Assembly (NCBI RefSeq): GCF_008180725.1 | Contig: NZ_VTEV01000005.1 | Coordinates: 527,637-591,636 of the forward strand | Length of the DNA stretch: 64,000 nt | Reading direction: 5' to 3' | Source: Sutcliffiella horikoshii | Lineage (GTDB): Bacteria > Bacillota > Bacilli > Bacillales > Bacillaceae_I | Shown: piece by piece, positions 58,341 to 64,000 of the stretch | How the letters are laid out: the number at the start of each line of letters is the position of its first letter | Position numbering within the stretch: the stretch's first letter is position 1 | Position numbers and translations under genes: made by a program | The notes under the pieces: generated by a model | Told to the model about the DNA's origin: nothing | What the model saw: only the letters and a program-made list of their open reading frames with translations | Databases searched by the model: none

Positions 58341-59879
58341 TTGAAGAAAACAACCCCTGTATTTATTGTTTCTATTATAGTTGCTGTCTTATTCATCATT
58401 TGGGGTGTAATTCCCGCAAGCATGTTGGGAGACGCCGCTTTAAAGCCTGTAACAGAAGCTGTACAAGGTTTTATAGTGGATAAGTTCGGTTGGTTTTACC
58501 TGTTGACTGCAACAGGATTTTTGTTGTTTAGCATTATTCTTATATTCACTAAATTCGGCCGTATTAAACTTGGCAAAGACACGGACGAACCGGAATACAA
58601 TTACATCACATGGTTTGCGATGTTATTTAGTGCCGGGATGGGTATCGGATTAGTATTTTGGGGTGCTTCAGAGCCGATGTATCATTTTTTCGCCCCACCG
58701 ACCGGAGAAGGGGAGACGGCTGAAGCGGCCAGGGTAGCAATGCGCTATTCATTTTTCCATTGGGGACTGCATCCTTGGGCCATCTATTCTGTCATTGCGC
58801 TCGCATTAGCGTATTTCCAGTTTAGAAAAGGCTCACCAGGAGTTATCAGCTCCATCTTACGACCACTTTTAGGTGATCGAGTCGATGGCAATCTTGGTAC
58901 CTTCATTAATTTTATTGCGGTTTTCGCTACAATCTTTGGAGTTGCTACTTCCCTTGGGCTCGGAGCTATCCAAATCAGTGGTGGCCTTTCAAGCGTCACC
59001 CCGGCCATCACAAACAATATCACGACTCAACTGATCGTGATAGCAGTGGTGACAGTACTGTTTATGTTGTCGGCACAGACAGGGTTGAATAAGGGAATCA
59101 AATACTTGAGTAACCTGAATGTCGTGCTCGCTATATCATTAATGTTGTTCTTGCTGTTCGCAGGTCCAACCAATTTCATTATGGATCTGTTTACAACAAC
59201 CGTTGGAAGCTACCTTCAAAATCTGCCATCCATGAGCTTCCGTTTGTTCCCGTTTGACGCAGATAATTCATGGGTTCAGGATTGGACCATTTTCTACTGG
59301 GCATGGTGGATCGCTTGGGCACCATTTGTAGGTACATTCATCGCCCGCATTTCACGTGGTCGTACAATTCGTGAGTTTTTGCTTGGAGTATTATTGGTTC
59401 CAACCATCTTCGGCGGACTATGGTTCTCCGTATTCGGAGGATCTGCGATATTCTTGGAGTATTTTGAAGGGATTCCGGTGTATAGTGTCATTACAGAGTC
59501 TGGCATGGAAGTCGCACTTTTCTCTGTCTTGAAAAACTATCCGCTTGGAATGATCATGTCCGGGCTTGCCATTTTCCTGATCTGCACCTTCTTCATCACT
59601 TCAGCAGATTCAGCAACCTTTGTACTTGGCATGCAAACAACCAACGGCAGCCTGCATCCACCAAACTCCATCAAGTTTGTGTGGGGGCTTGTGCAATCGG
59701 CGGCTGCAGCGATCCTGCTTTGGACAGGCGGACTAGAAGCACTCCAAACCGCCTCCATCATCGCCGCTTTCCCATTCGCCATCATCATGATTTTCATGGT
59801 CTTCTCCCTCATGAAATCATTCAAAGGCGAAAAATTCACCAATGTTACTAAGCCGATGAATGTGGAGAAGAAGGACTAA
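58341..59879 (+). CDS. opuD: BCCT-family glycine betaine transporter (OpuD-like)
   Basis: 512 residues with 12 membrane segments. The BCCT signatures are GMGIGLVFWGASEPMYHF, SFFHWGLHPWAIYSVIALAL, and the substrate-box FYWAWWIAWAPFVGTFIARI with its tryptophans. It is a sodium-coupled transporter for glycine betaine or a related osmolyte. The start is a TTG at 58341 with AAAGGAG 10 bp upstream. A single-gene unit with its own terminator. Confidence 0.92.
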   Translation: MKKTTPVFIVSIIVAVLFIIWGVIPASMLGDAALKPVTEAVQGFIVDKFGWFYLLTATGFLLFSIILIFTKFGRIKLGKDTDEPEYNYITWFAMLFSAGMGIGLVFWGASEPMYHFFAPPTGEGETAEAARVAMRYSFFHWGLHPWAIYSVIALALAYFQFRKGSPGVISSILRPLLGDRVDGNLGTFINFIAVFATIFGVATSLGLGAIQISGGLSSVTPAITNNITTQLIVIAVVTVLFMLSAQTGLNKGIKYLSNLNVVLAISLMLFLLFAGPTNFIMDLFTTTVGSYLQNLPSMSFRLFPFDADNSWVQDWTIFYWAWWIAWAPFVGTFIARISRGRTIREFLLGVLLVPTIFGGLWFSVFGGSAIFLEYFEGIPVYSVITESGMEVALFSVLKNYPLGMIMSGLAIFLICTFFITSADSATFVLGMQTTNGSLHPPNSIKFVWGLVQSAAAAILLWTGGLEALQTASIIAAFPFAIIMIFMVFSLMKSFKGEKFTNVTKPMNVEKKD

Positions 59880-59898
59880 GAAACATAACTAAGATAAG

Positions 59899-59930
59899 TA
59901 AAACCCCGCCTTTCACGAGGCGGGGTTTTA
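59899..59930 (+). terminator. Terminator after opuD
   Basis: AAAACCCCGCCT-TTCACG-AGGCGGGGTTTT, about 20 bp after the stop. Confidence 0.95.
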
Positions 59931-59967
59931 GCGCTTTAACGTAGTGAGGGTCAGACCCCTCTTTACC
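59931..59967. repeat. GGGTCAGACCC palindrome element, copy 3
   Basis: GCGCTTTAACGTAGTGAGGG, then TCAGACCCCTCTTTACC, is close to the complement of copy 1 at 27122. It overlaps the last codons of the MFS gene. Confidence 0.7.
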
Positions 59968-61210
59968 TCTTCATCACTTTACCATATAAAACAACAGCCG
60001 GAAGCAGCAGCATGGCGCTAAGGACTAGCGCGGTACGAATGTAGTATCTGGTTGCGATGACTCCCACAAACGGGCCTCCTAGTCCTTGCCCGACCGCGTT
60101 GCCTTGGCCCATGATGGATAAGACAGTAGCTCGGGATTTTCTTTCTAGCTGTTGGTTCAGCCACGCCTGATACATTGGTGCAGTGATGGAGCCGATGATG
60201 CCGAGCATCCAGAAACAAAAGATAGATAGGTAGAAATACGGTGTTACCGCAAAGAAAATCATGAAAAGAATCTGTGCAATTGTTAAATAGAACAGGCTGT
60301 ATCTGATCACCTTTGGTTGATTCACATCAAATCTGCGTTGGTACCATTCCATCGCACCAATACTGATTAACGTACCGACGAAATGAATGATTCCAAACCA
60401 TACAACCGTATCAAATGAACCGATGCTTGGGAAGGTGAATGCTTCCAACAGATGTGCCTCCCAAAGGCGGTCAAAGCCCTCAGATGTTGCACCGATAAAT
60501 ACCGTCACCACTAACAGCATAATAAGTACCGGCTTGTTTTTTATAAAAGACACACCAGAAATAAACGTGCCGAACATTGCTTTCAACGGATTCACATTAG
60601 CATGTTCCACTCTCTCGAAATTCTTTTCCTTCATATAAATGCACAAGAAGATGCCAAGCAACATGTAGAGTGCCCCTCCTGCCAGATAAGGAAGATTCAG
60701 CGCGATGCTTGCAAATGCTACACTGATGATGATCCCGATAAGGCTTGCAACAAGCCGGAGTTGATTTGTTCGCACAAATATTTTGGCAACTGCCTCTTCC
60801 CCTACTTCATCTGTCAGCCATGCCTGATCCGCTCCACTAAGGAACGTCTCTCCGATTCCGCGAATGAACTCTCCAATGAGTAATAGCACAAACGCAGACA
60901 ACACTCCTGCAACTACAATACCGCCGTTCATGTAAGGGATACTTCCTTCAAAAATAAAAGCAGCACCTAAGATGAATGTCGCAATAATAATCGACAATCT
61001 CCTGCTGTAGGTGTCAGCCACCACTCCCGTTACACTTTCGAATATAATAACTGTCAACTCAATGGCCGTTCCAATCAATATTAGCTGTAAAGGATTCAAA
61101 CCTAGTTCTTCAATATAATAGATCGCATACGTGGTAAACATGATAGAGCTCGCAAGCGAAATAATAAAATGCATAGTGTAATACACATGCTTTGTTTCCA
61201 ATGTGTTCAT
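59963..61210 (-). CDS. Major facilitator superfamily exporter
   Basis: 415 residues with 12 membrane segments. The motif-A region GVVADTYSRRLSIIIATFIL after segment 2 and GEFIRGIGETFLSGADQAWL are of the drug/multidrug-type MFS. WLNQQLERKSRATVLSIMGQ is the second-half motif. The substrate is unknown; tetracycline-like or general efflux families are the nearest. GTAGGT lies before the ATG. It stands alone, convergent with opuD. Confidence 0.85.
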   Translation of the reverse strand: MNTLETKHVYYTMHFIISLASSIMFTTYAIYYIEELGLNPLQLILIGTAIELTVIIFESVTGVVADTYSRRLSIIIATFILGAAFIFEGSIPYMNGGIVVAGVLSAFVLLLIGEFIRGIGETFLSGADQAWLTDEVGEEAVAKIFVRTNQLRLVASLIGIIISVAFASIALNLPYLAGGALYMLLGIFLCIYMKEKNFERVEHANVNPLKAMFGTFISGVSFIKNKPVLIMLLVVTVFIGATSEGFDRLWEAHLLEAFTFPSIGSFDTVVWFGIIHFVGTLISIGAMEWYQRRFDVNQPKVIRYSLFYLTIAQILFMIFFAVTPYFYLSIFCFWMLGIIGSITAPMYQAWLNQQLERKSRATVLSIMGQGNAVGQGLGGPFVGVIATRYYIRTALVLSAMLLLPAVVLYGKVMKR

Positions 61211-61491
61211 TGTTACCTACTTTCCAGCAAGCAACAACACGGTTTTAATCGTTAGTCGTCACTTGCTATTACGTTGTTTTTCCCTTTGTGTTTTTGTTAA
61301 AAATCCATGTATTGTTTTTTGACATGTTCAAACACCTCCACTATAAAATATACCATGTATTTCCTTTACTGTGTTTAATAGAAAATCGACAAACAGGAAA
61401 CATCCAGACACAGGCTTAAGATGACTCATAGGCACTTACCCACTTAACCTTGCATATCATATAGGCAAAGAGAAGTAGAAAGGAAGCGTGA

Positions 61492-61947
61492 TTGCTGATG
61501 ATGCCATTTAATCAATTTAAAAATATGGGAGACTGGCGCAAACAGTGGGATCAGTTTTTCGGAGACGAGTTTTGGAACGGGTTTGAGCCATACTTTGAAA
61601 ACATGCAGACCCAGACCAATCTTTACAAAAAAGAAAATGAGCTGCTCTGTGTTATGTGCCTTCCTGGCCTTGTAAACCCAGAACAAGTACAATTGTTTAT
61701 CCGCCCGCAACAACTTGAAGTAAAAGGCCAAATCAACCTCAACATCCAAGGCTACGAGCTCATTGAAGAAGGGATTGCACAAGGCGAATTCCAACGCACC
61801 TTCGAACTCCCATTCCCAGTCCGCGACGACAAAGTAGACGCCACCTACGAAAACGGCCTCCTCCTCATCCAACTCCACCGCCACATCATAAGCGACACCA
61901 AACGCCAGATTTATGTGAGGGGCGGGGTGAACAAGGAGAAGGGATAA
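61492..61947 (+). CDS. Hsp20/alpha-crystallin-like protein
   Basis: 151 residues from a TTG at 61492 (AAAGGA 8 bp upstream), or 149 from an ATG at 61498. The N-terminus is rich in aromatic residues (WRKQWDQFFGDEFWNGFEPY). The C-terminal two thirds form an alpha-crystallin-like beta-sandwich: CVMCLPGLVNPEQVQLFIRP, LEVKGQINLN, FQRTFELPFPV, YENGLLLIQLHR. The usual IxI tail is unclear, so chaperone oligomerisation is uncertain; spore-coat Hsp20 relatives (CotM-like) are an alternative. It is a single gene between two gaps. Confidence 0.78.
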   Translation: MLMMPFNQFKNMGDWRKQWDQFFGDEFWNGFEPYFENMQTQTNLYKKENELLCVMCLPGLVNPEQVQLFIRPQQLEVKGQINLNIQGYELIEEGIAQGEFQRTFELPFPVRDDKVDATYENGLLLIQLHRHIISDTKRQIYVRGGVNKEKG

Positions 61948-61964
61948 AAATAAGTGATAAGGGG

Positions 61965-62005
61965 TCAGACCCCTCTAGGAATTTCCGCTTCGACGTCGAA
62001 TAACT
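61965..62005. repeat. GGGGTCAGACCCC palindrome element, copy 4
   Basis: AAGGGGTCAGACCCCTCTAG, then GAATTTCCGCTTCGACGTCGAAT, matches copy 5 at 63282 at nearly every position, including the second dyad TCGACGTCGA. Confidence 0.85.
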
Positions 62006-62201
62006 AAAGGTTAGAGTTATATTCAAGATGGCCAGCTTCTGTTCTTGGAGCTTGGCCATTTTTTAGTTGAGATACGTCCCGAGTCTTACTTTAAATATAT
62101 CTGTGGCCCTTTGTGGAGAATATGCTCAGTAACGTAAACTTTTAAATGAGGAAACCAAAACCAGATGTACAACATTTTAAAAGGAGACCAATACGCTTAA
62201 T

Positions 62202-63275
62202 ATGAAGAAACTAATTATTATCAGCATCATTCTTATATTCGCTCTCACACTATGGTTCAACCGTGGTGGAGTGGATACTATCTATAAAGATCATGCACCT
62301 GCACAACCCATACCTGAAGAATTTGAGCCAACAATCCTTTGGCCAAAAACCGTAGATGACAAAAAAATGGCCGGAGAGGCTAGCGGGGTTGCAGTTAACT
62401 CAAGTGGAGATATTTACTATCTGCACAGAGGCAGTGCCAACTATGGCGGAGAAAAAATCATTGAAGAACCAACAGTCATTGTACTAGATGGACAGACCTT
62501 AGAAGTGAAAGAAAAATGGGGAGAAAATCAATTTCTATCCCCCCACGGTCTAGAAATAGATCATAAAGACAATATATGGATCACCGACATCTCTCTAAAC
62601 AAAGTATATAAATTTTCACCAGGCGGAAAATTGGTTCAAGAATTTGGGGACGACTATCCTTTTTATATGGAAGTTGTCCTTAGAATACGTAACAAACTAT
62701 CCAACTTCCCCACTGGAATGAGTAAGTCAACCTTCGCAAGACCGACAGATGTTACTGTGTTGCAGGATGGTTCCTTTGTGGTAAGTGACGGATACCGAAA
62801 CCGTCGCATCGTAAAATTTGATAAAAACGGCCAGTTCTTATGGGAAAAAAATAAACTAGGCACCAGTGCTGGAGAATTCAATCTTCCACATGGAATAAGT
62901 AGTGATGACCAACACATCTATGTGGCGGACCGCAGCAATGCTAGAGTACAAATCTTCACCCATGAAGGAGATTATATTGAAGATTGGGACCAAAGCGAAC
63001 TAGGAAGACCCTTTGGCATAGAAGCAGACAGTAAAGGCTCCATCTATGTAGCGGACGGAGGCGATACCCTTTATCCTAAAAGCGGAGATGGCACCCACCA
63101 AATCGTCATTCTCAACAACGATGGCCAAATCAAACAACGATTCGGAACCTATGGCACCGCACTCGGCCAACTCAACATCCCACACGACATCGCCGTCGAC
63201 CAAAAGGGAAACATCTACGTCGCAGAACTCCGCAACAACCGCCTGCAGATGTTTGCGAAAAAAAATGAAGAATAA
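62202..63275 (+). CDS. Membrane-anchored NHL beta-propeller, peptidyl-alpha-hydroxyglycine amidating lyase (PAL)-like
   Basis: 357 residues. An N-terminal anchor (KKLIIISIILIFALTLWF) is followed by a six-bladed NHL propeller. It resembles the eukaryotic PAL domain that cleaves peptidyl-alpha-hydroxyglycine to an amidated peptide and glyoxylate. Three histidines match its zinc ligands: SPHG, LPHG and IPHD. The catalytic arginine fits HRGS near residue 77 and the tyrosine fits SDGYRNRRIVKF. No PHM (hydroxylating) domain is present. AAAGGAG lies 13 bp before the ATG, longer than usual. The true substrate in this organism is unknown. Confidence 0.75.
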   Translation: MKKLIIISIILIFALTLWFNRGGVDTIYKDHAPAQPIPEEFEPTILWPKTVDDKKMAGEASGVAVNSSGDIYYLHRGSANYGGEKIIEEPTVIVLDGQTLEVKEKWGENQFLSPHGLEIDHKDNIWITDISLNKVYKFSPGGKLVQEFGDDYPFYMEVVLRIRNKLSNFPTGMSKSTFARPTDVTVLQDGSFVVSDGYRNRRIVKFDKNGQFLWEKNKLGTSAGEFNLPHGISSDDQHIYVADRSNARVQIFTHEGDYIEDWDQSELGRPFGIEADSKGSIYVADGGDTLYPKSGDGTHQIVILNNDGQIKQRFGTYGTALGQLNIPHDIAVDQKGNIYVAELRNNRLQMFAKKNEE

Positions 63276-63281
63276 GGGAAT

Positions 63282-63326
63282 AAGGGGTCAGACCCCTCTA
63301 GGAATTTCCTTTCCGACGTCGAATAC
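63282..63326. repeat. GGGGTCAGACCCC palindrome element, copy 5
   Basis: AAGGGGTCAGACCCCTCTAG then GAATTTCCTTTCCGACGTCG, almost identical to copy 4, just after the PAL-like gene. Confidence 0.85.
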
Positions 63327-63353
63327 TATATAAGTTAACCATTCCATCCTTAT

Positions 63354-63380
63354 CCCCCTTCACCCAGAAGGGGTTTTTTA
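63354..63380 (+). terminator. Terminator after the PAL-like gene
   Basis: CCCCTT-CACCCAG-AAGGGG followed by TTTTTTA. Confidence 0.85.
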
Positions 63381-63443
63381 TATGGGTTTTAGGTAAGTTT
63401 AGTAAGTGAAATAGGTATCCCCGAAAAAAAATTAAAATTAAAA

Positions 63444-63469
63444 TGAACGGTTTATGAACTCGCAGCGTC
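63444..63469 (+). promoter_or_regulatory. Candidate ECF (sigma-Y type) autoregulatory promoter
   Basis: TGAACG (63444-63449), a 16-bp spacer and CGTC (63466-63469), about 44 bp before the sigma factor start. TGAACG/CGTC is the known sigma-Y type promoter pattern, so the sigma factor probably drives its own operon. Confidence 0.75.
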
Positions 63470-63512
63470 TTATGGTTGAACAAACGAAAACGCTAAGAAA
63501 GGAGGCATCGAT

Positions 63513-64000
63513 TTGGAGCAGGAAGAAGATATTTATTTGATACAAGGGGCAATCACAGGCGACGACGATGCCTTCACGCAGCTATTTCAGAAGCACTATT
63601 CTTTTCTATATAAATACTTGCTCAAACTAACACTGAACGAAGAAACGAGCAACGACCTGGCCCAGGAAACGATGATGAAATGCTACACCAATCTCGCCTC
63701 GTTCAAAGGAGAAGGGAAGTTTTCCACCTGGATGATCTCGATTGCCTCAAGGCTCTACATCGACTCCATCCGGAAGCGAGAGCGAGAGAAGAAAAAAGCC
63801 AACCGGCTCCTACATGTTCTATCCAGACAGCTCACCTTCCGCTCAAAGTCAAACGGAATGGAGTGGAGCGATACGTTCTCAGACTTCAATCAGCTGCCTC
63901 CAGAAACAAGAACACCGATTTTACTGAGACATTATTACGGTTACACCTATGAGGAAATCGGCACCATGCTTGGCATCAGAACAGGAACTGTAAAATCAAG
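63513..64000 (+). CDS. sigY: ECF sigma factor, SigY-like (3' truncated by window edge)
   Basis: 162 residues are visible; the gene runs off the right edge. The start is a TTG at 63513 with AAAGGAGG 6 bp upstream. Region 2 is seen as DDDAFTQLFQKHYSFLYKYL, DLAQETMMKCYTNLASFKGE and KFSTWMISIASRLYIDSIRK. Region 4 begins TPILLRHYYGYTYEEIGTML, then GIRTGTVKS, the helix-turn-helix. Length and motifs match the ECF subgroup; the promoter match suggests SigY rather than another ECF factor. In B. subtilis sigY heads an operon with anti-sigma genes, which would lie to the right. Confidence 0.85.
   Translation, partial: MEQEEDIYLIQGAITGDDDAFTQLFQKHYSFLYKYLLKLTLNEETSNDLAQETMMKCYTNLASFKGEGKFSTWMISIASRLYIDSIRKREREKKKANRLLHVLSRQLTFRSKSNGMEWSDTFSDFNQLPPETRTPILLRHYYGYTYEEIGTMLGIRTGTVKS

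Overview
The window looks like chromosome from a low-to-moderate GC Bacillaceae species (Bacillus or a close relative). The evidence is AGGAGG-type ribosome sites with some TTG/GTG starts, classical U-tract hairpin terminators, SAM-I, purine and T-box leaders, and gene orders shared with Bacillus subtilis: yebE-yebG-purEKBCSQLFMNHD, yerA-yerB-yerC, pcrB-pcrA-ligA-camS(yerH), gatCAB-dgkB, yuaF-floT, cysH-cysP-sat-cysC-sumT-sirB-sirC. No rRNA, tRNA, transposase, prophage or CRISPR array was seen.

Layout. 1-9.6 kb: tail of a DeoR-type regulator; an ergothioneine operon (flavin reductase, egtB, egtD); a serine hydrolase/methyltransferase pair; patB; and proS behind a T-box. 9.6-18.3 kb: one sulfate-assimilation and siroheme operon on the minus strand under a SAM-I riboswitch, including a very short YezD-like gene between riboswitch and cysH. 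18.4-23.5 kb: a lipoprotein, dgkB, the yuaF-floT flotillin pair behind a sigma-W-like promoter, and a VanY-type lipoprotein carboxypeptidase. 23.8-31.7 kb: gatCAB, the proline pair putP and rocA (P5C dehydrogenase), and a secreted DUF4397 protein. 32-38.4 kb: camS-ligA-pcrA-pcrB. 38.7-43.4 kb: yerA-yerB-yerC and small membrane proteins. 43.4-57.4 kb: the complete purine operon behind a guanine-type riboswitch. 57.4-64 kb: yebG-yebE, opuD, an MFS exporter, an Hsp20-like protein, a peptidyl-amidating-lyase-like beta-propeller, and the start of an ECF sigma factor gene (sigY-like) behind its probable own promoter.

The most unusual feature lies between genes. Twelve intergenic arrays of short direct repeats occur in the 48 kb from 0.4 to 48.3 kb. 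They belong to several unrelated sequence families, yet nearly all have a spacing of either 20-21 bp or 52 bp, that is two or five turns of B-DNA. In one array the single irregular step is 32 bp, about three turns. Two of the three 52-bp arrays carry a dyad in each unit (6.7 copies at 6.2 kb, 10 copies at 39 kb). Three arrays share one sequence family (AGTTCGTGCCAAAAC), two share another (GTTACAATAA), and two share a third with a common tail (TTTATTAGCC). They lie in operon junctions, 5' leaders and convergent or divergent gaps. This reads as a helically phased intergenic repeat system of unknown function.

Two other dispersed elements occur: about 130-190 bp elements with CTGTTGATTTCCG-like ends (five copies plus a fragment, four of them in the purine operon or its leader), and a GGGGTCAGACCCC palindrome family (five copies).
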